Below the pieces are notes generated by a model that was given only the letters and a program-made list of their open reading frames with translations, had not been told where the DNA came from and did not search any database. The position numbers and the translations under genes are program-made. A stretch of 64,000 bases of DNA from Thermosipho melanesiensis BI429 (lineage in GTDB: Bacteria; Thermotogota; Thermotogae; Thermotogales; Fervidobacteriaceae), in assembly GCF_000016905.1 (NCBI RefSeq), contig NC_009616.1, forward strand, positions 1,674,001 to 1,738,000, given 5' to 3'. Within the stretch, counting starts at the first letter, position 1. Each line of letters begins with the position of its first letter. This document shows positions 1 to 9,553 of the stretch, piece by piece.

Positions 1-148
1 TAAATTTGGTGAAAAAGAAGGAGAAGAAGTATTTAATCTATTATGGGAAATTTTTTCGGAATATACAACTATTTCAGCTAGCGAAGAAAATAAGTTTATA
101 GACAAAGCTATAAAATTAATTGATGACTATTTTGAAAACGGGAGATGA
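1..148 (+). CDS. C-terminal end of an unrecognised protein (partial)
   Basis: An open frame enters from the left edge in frame 2 and gives 48 residues before TGA at 146-148. The segment is acidic and probably helical, ending in FIDKAIKLIDDYFENGR. It shows no recognisable motif. The stop overlaps the ATG at 145 of the following ATPase frame, so the two genes were probably translationally coupled and part of the same accessory operon. The family cannot be named from this fragment. Confidence 0.55.
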   Translation, partial: KFGEKEGEEVFNLLWEIFSEYTTISASEENKFIDKAIKLIDDYFENGR

Positions 149-153
149 TAATC

Positions 154-1705
154 TTGAGAATAGAGAAAGTAAAATTGAACAATTTTAAACAATATAAAAA
201 TTTTGAGATTGAATTTTCTAAAAATGATAATCAAGACAATGATTTTCATGTTATTGTTGCAATACAGGGCGTTGGGAAAAGTAATTTACTTGAATCAATT
301 AATTGGTGTTTATATGGAAAAGAAATATTTGGAAAAATCACAAAACCTACTGATCAAAATGTTTTAAATGATAATTGTAAAAATGAAGACAACATTTATA
401 CTGTAAAAGTAGCATTAAACTTATCAGATGAAAATAAAAATTATTTAATAATAAGAGACTCAAAATTTAAAGTAGCAGAGAAAAAATCTTATTCTTTAAA
501 TGAAAGTCAACTTTCATTTAGTGAAAAAACTGGATTTATTTTAAAAAATCTTGACGCCAAAAAAGAAATTAATAATCTCCTTCCAGAAGACTTAAGAGAC
601 CACTTTTTCTTTAATGGTGAAAGGTTACAAAATTATTTTGATAAAACTCAGGGTGAAAAAATTTCTTTAGTTATTAAAAAAATGTCTGGACTTGATATAT
701 TAGAAAGTTTTAATGACATTTTAGAAAAAATTGAAAACAAATATAGAAAAATGATAAAAGTAAATGATAAAAATATAAACCTAAAAAAAGAATTAGAAGA
801 AGAATTGGAACTTATAAAAACGCAAAAGAAAGAAAAAGAAAATTTGCTTGAAAAATTTTATCTTAATAGAGATAAAGCGAAAAAAGATTTAAATGAAGTA
901 AATCTGAAATTAGACAAATTAAGAGAATATGAACATATAAAAAATCAAATAGATACTTTGAAAGGAAGACTAAAAGAATTGAATAACATGAAAGGTAATA
1001 TTTTAAAAGAAAAAATTCAAAATGTTATTGAGATGGGGACATTAATATTTGGATGGGCAGCAGTTGAAAGAGTTTACCATGAAAATTCTAACATAGATAA
1101 TAATTACGATTATTTACCTCATGAGATAATTAAAACAGCATTAAAAGAAAATAAGTGTCCAGTATGTGAGAAGGAATTAGATGAAAACCACAAAAATATT
1201 TTAGAAAAATACCTTTTATTGGATAAAGATTTTATAATTAGTGCTAAAGATTATCAGGAATTAACTAATCAAGTTAAAGAATCAGAGACAAAGAGAAAAC
1301 GCTTAAATAACCAATTAGGTGAAATTGAAATTAAAATTAATGGTATTAAAGAAGAACTTAAGAGTATAGAAAAAAATATTTCACAAATCCAAACAAATGA
1401 ATTAAATAAATTATATGATCAAAAAAAAAGAACTTGATACTCAAATTGAACAAATAAACCAAAATATAGGAAGTTTTAAAAATCAAATCGAATTTTTTGA
1501 AAAAAAGGAAAAAGAGATAGAAAATAAAATTAAAGAATTAGCTACTCAAGATTCAAAAAAATTTATTAAGAAAATAGATTTTGTCAAAGATTTACGACAA
1601 ATAATATTAAATACAGTTATTAATAGGAAAGAAGAAATTAAAAATGAAATTGTGAATTACATAAAAGAATATTTAGATAAACTGAGGAAACCAATAATAT
1701 GTTAG
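154..1705 (+). pseudogene. Rad50/DndD-like SMC-type ATPase, frameshifted and lacking its C-terminal lobe
   Basis: The N-terminus resembles SMC-like DNA-processing ATPases: a β-strand/NFKQY start, a P-loop ending GVGKSN (about residues 39-44) and the DHFFFNGERLQNYF element typical of DndD-like and AAA_23 proteins. A long coiled coil follows, with a Rad50-type zinc-hook motif CPVC at about residues 335-338. The frame breaks in a run of nine A at 1421-1429, and the return coiled coil continues in another frame from about 1415. It stops at 1705 with no ABC signature or Walker B segment, so the C-terminal ATPase lobe is missing. The P-loop has Ala where the first Gly is usual. TTG at 154 is preferred over ATG at 145 because GGGAG lies at a proper distance from it. 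It is probably a dead gene; a slippage-rescued product would still lack the catalytic lobe. Confidence 0.75.
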
Positions 1706-2106
1706 ATGAGATAATAGATAAATTAAAAGAAAATGGAATCACAAATATAGCAAAAGCAAAGTTATATTTTTTTGCAGGAGCGTATGGATATTTTTATGGT
1801 GAAAGAGAAAAAATACAATCTAATCCTAAAGATGTAGCACGTGTGGAATTATTTGATAAATATGATTATAGAATCTCCAAGATAGTATTAAATAGTATTT
1901 ATCAAAGTCAAAAAAATAATTTAGATGAGAAAATGAATAAATATAGGCTCTTTGAAGAATATGCAAATGTTGGAGTAAAAAAATTGTATGAAATTTTTAA
2001 AAAATCAGAAGACATAGAAGAATTTATTGAAACCATAGAGTTAAAAATAAGCGAAACATTGGAAAAGTTAGGTATTTCTTTAAAGGAGGAAGAAGAAAAT
2101 GAATAG
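1699..2106 (+). CDS. Small helical protein of unknown function in the type III RM operon
   Basis: This 135-residue protein is lysine- and glutamate-rich and mostly helical by composition, with an aromatic patch FFAGAYGYFYG near residue 30. It has no signal peptide or membrane segment. It overlaps the broken ATPase frame by 7 bp and mod by 8 bp, so it sits inside the operon. A specificity, coupling or ATPase-partner role is possible from context, but no family is recognised and none should be assumed. It could also include a fusion boundary left by the deletion that removed the end of the ATPase. Confidence 0.65.
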   Translation: MLDEIIDKLKENGITNIAKAKLYFFAGAYGYFYGEREKIQSNPKDVARVELFDKYDYRISKIVLNSIYQSQKNNLDEKMNKYRLFEEYANVGVKKLYEIFKKSEDIEEFIETIELKISETLEKLGISLKEEEENE

Positions 2107-4639
2107 ATATGAAAAAGAGTTTTATGATGCCTTAAAAGATTTGTTTATTGGAGAAGAAATAGAAGGGAAATCAGGGTATGTAAATTTAATGAGAATAAAA
2201 AGTGCGTATTATACAAAAACAGTTCAAACAGAATTGAAAGAATTGATTGAAGATGAACTAGTAAACAACAACATAGAAGATTTTAGAGAAGAATTATTTG
2301 AAAAGCTATATACTTTTTTTAAAAGATATTTTTCAGATACCGGGTCAATATATTATACATATACACCATGGAGTGAGAGAATATATGAAAGAGTATACGA
2401 CCCAGAAAAAGATGTGATTTTATTTTGGAAAACACACATGTTGTATTATGTAAAAACCGAAAAAAACTATAAAAGTGTTGAAATAAAAATAAAAGGGGCA
2501 AATGGAAAAGAAATAAAATTTTATTTTGATGTATCAGATTTAGAACATCAAAAAGCAAATGAGAAAAAAGAAATAATGTTTGAATTTAAAGAATTTGATA
2601 CCAATAATAGAATAGTATTAAGATGTATATATTCAGAAAGAGGTAGAAAAACAAAGATTGATGAAATCGTAAAACAAGCAAAGGAGTTATATAAGGAAAT
2701 TACTACAGAAGATGTAGAAAAAGCAATAAGGATATTTAATAAACAAAGTGAAGTGGATTATTTTATCAACAAAGATGCAGAAGGATTTTTAAAAGAACAA
2801 CTTGATATGTATGTATATCAATACATGTTTGATTCAGAAAACATTTGGAGTGTAAAAAGAGTAAAAGAAATACAGGTATTTAAAAAAATAGCAAGTAAAA
2901 TAATAGAATTTATTGCCCAATTTGAAAATGAACTTGTAAAGATATGGAACAAACCAAAGTTTGTATTTAACAGTAATTATGTAATAACAATAGATAGAAT
3001 AGTAGAAAAAGAATGTGGGGGCAAAGTGTTAGAAAAAATACTAAATCATGAAAATATAGATAAACAAATAGAAGAATGGAAGGGATTAGGAATAGTTGAT
3101 GATGAATTTAAAATAGAGGAAATATACAAGCAAGAAAGAAATGACTTATTTAGTGAAAAAGGAAAAATAAATGAAAAATACAAATATTTACCAATTGACA
3201 CAAAATATTTCAAAGATATAGAAATAGATATATTAGAATTATTTGATAATTTAGACGAAACACTTGATGGATGGTTAATAAAAAGTGAAAATTATCAGGC
3301 TTTAAATACAATATTACCTAAATTTAGAGAAAAAGTGCAGACGATTTATATTGATCCACCATTTAACAAAGAGCAAGAAGCTGATTATTTATACAAGGTA
3401 GGGTATAAAGATGCTACATGGATAACAATGCTTGAAAATAGAGTAAAGCTTGGAAGAGAAATATTGAACGAAAAAGGAAGTATTTTTGTAAGATGTGATT
3501 ACAATGGAAATATGTATGTAAGAATGATCTTGAATAAGATTTTTGGAGGAGATAATTTTAGGAATGAGATAAATGTTAGCAGAATAAGTAAGCAAGATCG
3601 AAAAGTGAAAAAATTTAATACCGCTACGGATTCACTATATTTTTATTCAAGTTCAGATAATTTTTTCTTTAGATTGCTTTTTAAGAAATTGTTTAAAACT
3701 AAAGGTGAAAGATGGCATGCTATGGACTCTCAGGGTAACGGAAATGCACTCTATATTTTTGGGGTTTTACTTGAACCTCCTAAGGGCCGTCACTGGACTT
3801 ATGGTCAAGAAAATATTAAAAAGATGGAAAAAGAAAAAAGAATTAGAATAAAATGCAAAAAATGCGGTTATAATCATATTGAAGGCGTATGGAAAGGTTG
3901 TCCACAATGCGGAAATAAAAATGATGTAAAGGTAGAGTATTTATTACCTCCAACAAGCGAAAAACAAATCGATTCTAATTGGACAGATATTTCTGGTTAT
4001 ACATCAAACTGGAATTTTTCCACCGAAAACTCTGAAATTCTTTTGAAGCGTGTTATAGAGTCAACCTCCAACGAAGGAGACTTAATTCTAGATTTCTTCC
4101 TAGGTTCAGGCACAACAACAGCAGTAGCACATAAATTAAAAAGAAAATGGATTGGTGTTGAGATGGGAGAACATTTTTGGACGGTGGTTTTACCAAGGAT
4201 GAAAAAGGTTTTATTTTATGATAAATCAGGAATAAGTAAAGAAAAAGATGTTAAAGAAAAATATAATGAAAAAAGCGCTGGAGGTTTCTTTAAGTACTAC
4301 GAACTTGAACAATACGAAAATGTATTGAAAAATGCAAAATATGAACATGGTGATTTAACATTACAACCATCATCAAATAAAGATGTATTTAATGAATATA
4401 TATTTATGAGATCGCCGAAGTTTGTTGAAACGGTTTTAAGAAGGGAAGGAAATGATTACAAAGTTGATTTGTCAAAACTATATCCTGAAAAGGAAATTGA
4501 TATAGTTGAAACTCTATCTAATGTATTAGGAAAGAAGATAAAGAAGATAAGAAAGGAAAGCTTTGAGTTAGAAGATATAGGCGAGATAAGATACGATAAT
4601 ATACCTGTAGAGTATATAAAACCTCTAATTTGGTGGTGA
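2099..4639 (+). CDS. mod: Type III restriction-modification DNA methyltransferase (Mod)
   Basis: This 846-residue DNA methyltransferase has the β-class order: the catalytic motif DPPF lies near residue 418 (context TIYIDPPFN) and the AdoMet motif DFFLGSGTT near residue 665. Enzymes of this type methylate adenine in an asymmetric site and supply specificity to Res. The N-terminal part before DPPF is long (about 415 residues). Between the motifs, where target recognition is expected, are two cysteine pairs, CKKCGY and CPQCGN (about residues 586-604), forming a likely zinc ribbon. AAGGAGG precedes the ATG. The gene overlaps the upstream small gene and lies 4 bp before res. It appears intact. Confidence 0.92.
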   Translation: MNRYEKEFYDALKDLFIGEEIEGKSGYVNLMRIKSAYYTKTVQTELKELIEDELVNNNIEDFREELFEKLYTFFKRYFSDTGSIYYTYTPWSERIYERVYDPEKDVILFWKTHMLYYVKTEKNYKSVEIKIKGANGKEIKFYFDVSDLEHQKANEKKEIMFEFKEFDTNNRIVLRCIYSERGRKTKIDEIVKQAKELYKEITTEDVEKAIRIFNKQSEVDYFINKDAEGFLKEQLDMYVYQYMFDSENIWSVKRVKEIQVFKKIASKIIEFIAQFENELVKIWNKPKFVFNSNYVITIDRIVEKECGGKVLEKILNHENIDKQIEEWKGLGIVDDEFKIEEIYKQERNDLFSEKGKINEKYKYLPIDTKYFKDIEIDILELFDNLDETLDGWLIKSENYQALNTILPKFREKVQTIYIDPPFNKEQEADYLYKVGYKDATWITMLENRVKLGREILNEKGSIFVRCDYNGNMYVRMILNKIFGGDNFRNEINVSRISKQDRKVKKFNTATDSLYFYSSSDNFFFRLLFKKLFKTKGERWHAMDSQGNGNALYIFGVLLEPPKGRHWTYGQENIKKMEKEKRIRIKCKKCGYNHIEGVWKGCPQCGNKNDVKVEYLLPPTSEKQIDSNWTDISGYTSNWNFSTENSEILLKRVIESTSNEGDLILDFFLGSGTTTAVAHKLKRKWIGVEMGEHFWTVVLPRMKKVLFYDKSGISKEKDVKEKYNEKSAGGFFKYYELEQYENVLKNAKYEHGDLTLQPSSNKDVFNEYIFMRSPKFVETVLRREGNDYKVDLSKLYPEKEIDIVETLSNVLGKKIKKIRKESFELEDIGEIRYDNIPVEYIKPLIWW

Positions 4640-4643
4640 AAAG

Positions 4644-7568
4644 ATGGCAAGTAAAACTAAAAGTTTAAGTACAAATATTTACCCACTTTTAATGTCATTT
4701 ATAGATGAAAAGGTACCGATTTTTGAAGAGTTGCCATATGATTGGAGGGAAGTAGATTTAGAGTCATTTTCTGATGCAAAAAGATTATGGGATTTTCAAC
4801 TAGAAGCTTTAAAATATGCAATAAGAGCTTTATACTATTATTATGAAGTTTTAGAAGCAGATAAACAAAAGCTTTGGAATGAACTGGAAGAATATTCTTT
4901 TGATTTAGATATATCATCTATTATGGATATTAAAAAATCAGAAGATGAGATTTGGAAAATCTTGAATAGATATTTTTATGGTGAAAGAGATAAAATACCA
5001 TATAGCAATTTTATAAACAGAATGGGATTTTGGATGGCTACTGGAAGCGGAAAAACGCTGGTTATTGTAAAACTAATTGATATTTTAATAACTTATATGG
5101 AAAGAAATCTTATACCTAAAAGACATATTCTTTTTTTAACATATAGAGACGATCTGATTGAACAATTTAAATTACATTTTAAAGAGTTTAATAAATCCCA
5201 AAGTGGAAAGATTTTAAAATTGTATGAATTAAAAAATTTTAACAATGTTCTTAATTATAAAAGTTTTTTTGAATTTCCGATATTTTATTATCGCTCTGAT
5301 AATATTTCTGATATTCAAAAAGAAAAAATAATCAATTATGAAAATTACGATAATGGTGGAAATTGGTATGTTATTTTGGATGAGGCTCATAAAGGAAGTA
5401 AGGAATCTAGTAAATCACAACAGTATTTTTCAATTTTATCGAGAAATGGATTTTTATTCAATTTCTCTGCAACATTTACAGATGAGAGAGATATTTTAAC
5501 GACAATTTATGAGTTTAACCTTTCTACCTTTATCGAAAATGGTTATGGAAAAGAGATTAGAATTTTTGATGAAAACGTGAAAATAAAAGATAAAAATAAA
5601 GATGATTTTAATGAAAATAAAAAATATATGATTCTTTTAAAAACCTTAATTTTATTAACATATTTGAAAAAGAAGTCAAAGGATTTAAGAAGAAAGCAAG
5701 AACTAAATTTGGAATACCATTCTCCTCTTTCAGTATTTTTAGTAAATTCAGTTAATACCAAAGATTCTGATTTAAAATTACTATTTAAAATAATAAAAGA
5801 AATTACTTCTATAGAAAGTTATGAAAAAATACTAAATTCTGAAATTTTTAAAATGGCAAGAGATAGTGTTATTGAAAACAAACCTATTAATCCCTTTGAT
5901 GAAAATGAAAATTTTTCTGGTTCAAATATTGAGACAAATTATCTATTAGATATAACTCCATTAGATGTATTAAAAGAGGTTTTTAATTCTGAAACTCCTG
6001 GAGAAATAGAAATAGTTAAATCTAAATCCGAAAAAGAATTTGCATTAAAACTTATGACTAGTGATAAACCATTTGCTTTAATAAAGGTAGGAGATGCAAA
6101 AAAATTATTTGATGCTTTGGTTAATGAATTTGAATTAAGAGTTCAAGAAACTTTTGTAGATGAAGATTATTTTTCAAATTTAGATGAAAAGGAATATATA
6201 AATATATTATTAGGTTCAAGAGCGTTCTATGAAGGATGGGATTCAAATAGGCCTAATATAATAGTTTTTATTAACATTGGAACTGGCAACGAAGCAAAAA
6301 AATTTGTTTTACAGTCAGTAGGAAGGGGCTTAAGAGTTCAACCTATTAAAAATGGTGATAGAAAAAGATTAGGAATATCAGCAACATATAGCAAATACAG
6401 AAATTTTATATTGCCTATTGAAACTTTATACGTTTGGGGAACTAAAACAAAAGTAATCAAACAAATTATAGAAAGTACAAAAGAAATAATTAAAAATTCT
6501 GGTATAAAAATAGAACTAAAGAAAAATATTGATAGAATTGATGGACATAAATTATTTGTACCTGCATATAAAAAAGTTAAAAGAGTTGTAGATATTGAAA
6601 AATTGAAAAATGAAGACATTCAGAAATACAATATTAACTGCTCAGATTTCCAGGATACAAAAAATGTACTTGAAAACATTTCTGATGAATTATTGTATTT
6701 CTTTTATTTTTCAAATGAAGATGAACCATTAGAAAAGATAAAACTTTTAAGAGGAATGTTTAAAAAAGAAAATGAAGAAAAGTTTTTCGATAAAAGCGAA
6801 AATAAAAAAAGGTTGGGTTGGCACGATTGTATTAAAGATATAATCAGATTTATAAATAACTATGTAATATTTGAAACAATTCCAGATGTTAAAGAGAATG
6901 AAGAGCCTATAATTCACTACAAAGGAATAAAAATAAGAATACCTAAGGAAGAGGAAATTAATAGAGTTAAAGAAACTATAGAAAAGGTATATAGTGAACA
7001 TTACGAAGAAAAAGTTAGTATAACAGGTAAAGATAGAGATGAGATTGAATTAGATTTTATTAAGGAACATTACTTTATTCCAGTAATAAAAGCCTTAGAT
7101 AGAGAAGTGGTGAAAAGCTTATTAGCTAATATACTTAATGAAAATAGTGAAATACAATTTGTAAATGAATTAAAGAAAAAATCTAATTATTTTGAACAAT
7201 TTGATTGGTGGCTATTTAGTAAAATAGTTCAAAGAATTGATGGTATTTACATTCTATTTACAAATAAGAATGGTATTGAACAAAAATTTTATCCTGATTT
7301 TGTTTTTTGGTTTAAAAAAGAAAATAAGTATCTTATTGCTTTTGTAGACCCAAAATCAACTGAATTTGCAGATGGATATAGAAAAATTGATGGATTTATT
7401 AAATTATTTTACGAAAATAATAAGCCAAAGATTTTTGAAAAAAATGAGTTTAAGATAATTTTTAATTTATATTTGTTCAATAGAAATTTTGGTAGTCCAG
7501 AAAGATATCAAGATTTTTGGGTAAAAAGTATTGATGAATTTGTTAATAAAATAAATAACATTATTTGA
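4644..7568 (+). CDS. res: Type III restriction enzyme Res subunit (helicase-nuclease)
   Basis: This 974-residue protein is an SF2 helicase with a C-terminal nuclease. Visible helicase motifs are ATGSGKT (about residue 131), the DEAH box in VILDEAHKG (about 245), FSATF, and the motif V/VI region RAFYEGWDSNRPNI followed by QSVGRGLRV. Near residue 882 is YPDFVFWF followed by LIAFVDPKS, which fits the PD-(D/E)XK nuclease of Res subunits with Asp in the last catalytic position. It needs Mod for site recognition and cuts after ATP-driven movement. It follows mod directly and forms the intact part of this island. Confidence 0.92.
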   Translation: MASKTKSLSTNIYPLLMSFIDEKVPIFEELPYDWREVDLESFSDAKRLWDFQLEALKYAIRALYYYYEVLEADKQKLWNELEEYSFDLDISSIMDIKKSEDEIWKILNRYFYGERDKIPYSNFINRMGFWMATGSGKTLVIVKLIDILITYMERNLIPKRHILFLTYRDDLIEQFKLHFKEFNKSQSGKILKLYELKNFNNVLNYKSFFEFPIFYYRSDNISDIQKEKIINYENYDNGGNWYVILDEAHKGSKESSKSQQYFSILSRNGFLFNFSATFTDERDILTTIYEFNLSTFIENGYGKEIRIFDENVKIKDKNKDDFNENKKYMILLKTLILLTYLKKKSKDLRRKQELNLEYHSPLSVFLVNSVNTKDSDLKLLFKIIKEITSIESYEKILNSEIFKMARDSVIENKPINPFDENENFSGSNIETNYLLDITPLDVLKEVFNSETPGEIEIVKSKSEKEFALKLMTSDKPFALIKVGDAKKLFDALVNEFELRVQETFVDEDYFSNLDEKEYINILLGSRAFYEGWDSNRPNIIVFINIGTGNEAKKFVLQSVGRGLRVQPIKNGDRKRLGISATYSKYRNFILPIETLYVWGTKTKVIKQIIESTKEIIKNSGIKIELKKNIDRIDGHKLFVPAYKKVKRVVDIEKLKNEDIQKYNINCSDFQDTKNVLENISDELLYFFYFSNEDEPLEKIKLLRGMFKKENEEKFFDKSENKKRLGWHDCIKDIIRFINNYVIFETIPDVKENEEPIIHYKGIKIRIPKEEEINRVKETIEKVYSEHYEEKVSITGKDRDEIELDFIKEHYFIPVIKALDREVVKSLLANILNENSEIQFVNELKKKSNYFEQFDWWLFSKIVQRIDGIYILFTNKNGIEQKFYPDFVFWFKKENKYLIAFVDPKSTEFADGYRKIDGFIKLFYENNKPKIFEKNEFKIIFNLYLFNRNFGSPERYQDFWVKSIDEFVNKINNII

Positions 7569-7595
7569 TAACAATTTTAGTACGAAAGGTTGATT

Positions 7596-8032
7596 ATGTT
7601 CTTTAGACATAATGGTAGAAACAAGGTACTTATTGAGGTTAATAAAAACAATAAAGATTTGGAAAAACACCAGGAACAACTTCTAAATTATTCTTTTTAA
7701 GAAGGAGTAAAATTTGCAATTCTGACCAATGGGATTAGTTGGTGGTTTTATTTACCCTTGCGTGAAAGAAGTTGGAGACAGAGGAAATTTTACACTATTG
7801 AAATATAGGAGTAGATAAAAACAATATTTGATAAAAGAGACACTTCCAAAAGCGTGGAAAAAATAATAACAGAACCAGATGAGCTTTTAGTTGAACTATT
7901 GGCTGATACTACAGAGAAGTTAAGCGGTATGAACCAGACAACGAAGTGGTGGAACAATTTTTGATAAAAATCAATCAAAGAACGGTAACACAGCCTAAAA
8001 AAGAATACAACCACACAAAGGAGGTTGTTTGA
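7596..8032 (+). pseudogene. Remnant of a type I restriction HsdR_N-like nuclease gene
   Basis: Conceptual translation across three frames gives VLIEVNKNNKDLEKHQEQL, a stop, EGVKFAILTNGISWWFYL, then DELLVELLADTTEKLSG and YEPDNEVVEQFL. The IE-x-K, TNG and W-x-FY pattern is typical of the HSDR_N nuclease domain found in type I R subunits and stand-alone relatives. There are an in-frame TAA after NYSF and at least two frameshifts. The last frame ends at TGA 8030-8032, one base before the ATG of mntA. It is a dead gene, and no HsdM or HsdS is visible. Confidence 0.7.
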
Positions 8033-8326
8033 ATGAAAACTTTGAATGAAATTATTAGCATAATAAAGGATTTGAAAAAGGAAATTGAACAGAAATACAA
8101 AGTAGAAATATTGGGAATATTCGGTTCTTTCGCAAGAGGAGAACAGAAAGAAACAAGTGATGTAGATATTCTCGTTAAATTTCATAAAAATGCAACTCTT
8201 TTTGATTTCATAGGACTTTCCATTTTTTTGCAGGAAAAACTCGGTATTGACGTGGATATTGTCCCTCAGGATGCAGTAAGGAAAGAATTGAGAGAAAAAA
8301 TAAACCAAGAGGTGGTTAACATATGA
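8033..8326 (+). CDS. mntA: MntA-family nucleotidyltransferase antitoxin
   Basis: This 97-residue minimal nucleotidyltransferase has the GS motif at residues 31-32 and the metal-binding pair at D43 and D45 (GSFARGE, then SDVDILV), with a third acidic site at DVD near residues 73-75. In the MNT-HEPN family such proteins neutralise HepT by adding AMP groups to a tyrosine. The start follows GGAGG. The stop overlaps the hepT ATG (ATGA), indicating coupled translation. All catalytic residues are present, so the antitoxin looks functional. Confidence 0.88.
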   Translation: MKTLNEIISIIKDLKKEIEQKYKVEILGIFGSFARGEQKETSDVDILVKFHKNATLFDFIGLSIFLQEKLGIDVDIVPQDAVRKELREKINQEVVNI

Positions 8327-8670
8327 GAAGAGACATTAAATTGTATGTCAATGATATCCTCGATGCAATACTTGCAATTGAAAAATTTGTGGAAGGGATG
8401 AATTTTGAGAAGTTTAAGAGAGACGATAAGACCTCAAGTGCTGTAATAAGAAAGTTTGAAATAATTGGAGAAGCAACAAAACATATCCCAGATGAAATAA
8501 GACAAAAGTATCCTAATATACCCTGGAAGGAAATGGCAGGTTTTAGGGACAAGCTCATACATTTTTACTTTGGCATAAAATACGAGCTTGTGTGGAATAC
8601 CATAAAAATCGAACTTCCAGAACTGAAGAACAAAATAGAAAAAGTATTAAAAGAACTTGGTGGGGAATAA
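8323..8670 (+). CDS. hepT: HepT-family HEPN ribonuclease toxin
   Basis: This 115-residue all-helical HEPN protein (DUF86 type) carries the RX4HXY signature RDKLIHFY, with R75, H80 and Y82. R and H form the RNase site of HEPN toxins, and the Tyr is the known AMPylation target of MntA partners. It overlaps mntA by 4 bp. The last 100 bp and the sequence beyond are repeated in decayed form near 31,000, so this module has existed at least twice in the genome. Confidence 0.88.
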   Translation: MRRDIKLYVNDILDAILAIEKFVEGMNFEKFKRDDKTSSAVIRKFEIIGEATKHIPDEIRQKYPNIPWKEMAGFRDKLIHFYFGIKYELVWNTIKIELPELKNKIEKVLKELGGE

Positions 8671-8906
8671 AAATAAGGCATTTACCCAGATAGCAATTTC
8701 ACATTAATTCAAATAAATAGATTTAGTATTGGTGATGTTGAAAAATGACTTACTTATAATTCTTTGGTAACCTTATCGACTGCATTTTATTTAATGAATA
8801 AACATTTAGATTCCAGAAAGATAAGTGCTTGGTACTGGACATGCTGTTTTTGCAGAAAGGTATTCAGGTTCAACTTGGATAAACAATACTAAAAACTTAC
8901 CTAAAG
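8561..8906 (+). repeat. hepT 3' end plus downstream non-coding tract, copy 1 of a duplicated segment
   Basis: From CATTTTTACTTTGGC inside hepT to about AAAACTTACC, this segment matches 30,990-31,216 in the same orientation, with deletions in the second copy. The part after the hepT stop contains a short broken frame reading GHAVFAERYSGSTWINN, present in degenerate form in the other copy. No function is recognised for that frame. Bases 8671-9000 otherwise hold no intact gene. Confidence 0.7.
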
Positions 8907-9000
8907 TTGTTGGACAATTTTTAAATCGACTTTCTAACAATGCTTTTACATTATTTAATGTTAAAAAAAGGTGGAAATTCAAAATATAGAGGTAATTAAT

Positions 9001-9360
9001 ATGAAAATTAAACTTACATTTTATGGACCGTATAAATTGTATGGCAAAAACGAAGAACTTTTATTTGACTCAGATATATCAAAAGACTATGGTATTTATC
9101 TTTGGACAGTAAAATATGAAAATGGGTATCTAGTTGACTATATTGGTGAAACAGGAAGAACATTTTGGCAACGTATGAAAGAACATTTGATAGAAACCTT
9201 CGGCGGAAACTATAGAATATGTGATCCAGAATTACTTTCCAAAGGAAAAGAAAAAATAATCTGGAATGGTCTTTGGCGAAAAGAAACGAGAAATAAAATA
9301 ATTGAATTTATAGATAAAGTTGAATTTCTTGTGCCTTTAATTAAAGAGTACATCAATTAG
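9001..9360 (+). CDS. GIY-YIG nuclease-like protein, probably truncated
   Basis: The 119-residue product carries YGIYLWTVKYENG, then YIGETGRTFWQRMKEHL. This fits the GIY and YIG strands and the catalytic Arg helix of the GIY-YIG nuclease fold. The start at 9001 is chosen because AGAGG lies 7-8 bp upstream; an earlier ATG at 8971 has no such site. After the stop at 9360, another frame continues with RFTKPRNIPDEKIIVEIKSS to about 9470. That suggests a frameshift near the end of a longer protein. The activity is uncertain. Confidence 0.55.
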   Translation: MKIKLTFYGPYKLYGKNEELLFDSDISKDYGIYLWTVKYENGYLVDYIGETGRTFWQRMKEHLIETFGGNYRICDPELLSKGKEKIIWNGLWRKETRNKIIEFIDKVEFLVPLIKEYIN

Positions 9361-9496
9361 ATATCAGATTTACAAAGCCCAGAAACATTCCTGATGAAAA
9401 GATTATAGTTGAAATAAAATCTTCTGAAACAATCCATGGATTAAAAGAAAGGTTGATAATAAACGGGTAATTTCATGATGACTTTATCAATACTCT

Positions 9497-9553
9497 TTTT
9501 TCCTTCTGATAAGGATAATTTTCGGATATATTTCCTTTTTAAAAGGAAAGATT
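9497..9553. repeat. Bipartite CCTT/AAGG repeat, left copy
   Basis: Two short inverted repeats lie in a row: TCCTTctgatAAGGA (9501-9515) and an ATTTCCTT/AAGGAAA pair centred near 9540. The same two-part arrangement, in the same order and orientation and with the shared bases AAGGATAATT between, recurs at 9847-9904. The two copies bracket the ATPase remnant at 9552-9858. Confidence 0.65.

Noticed and set aside
154-7568. BREX, DISARM or complete Dnd system
   Set aside because: There is no PglZ, BrxC, DrmA/B or DndB/C/E-like gene; the methyltransferase and helicase have clear type III Mod and Res features.
7790-8308. Minus-strand ORF of 172 residues
   Set aside because: It lies opposite mntA and the HsdR_N remnant and encodes only hydrophobic, low-complexity sequence with no start signal.
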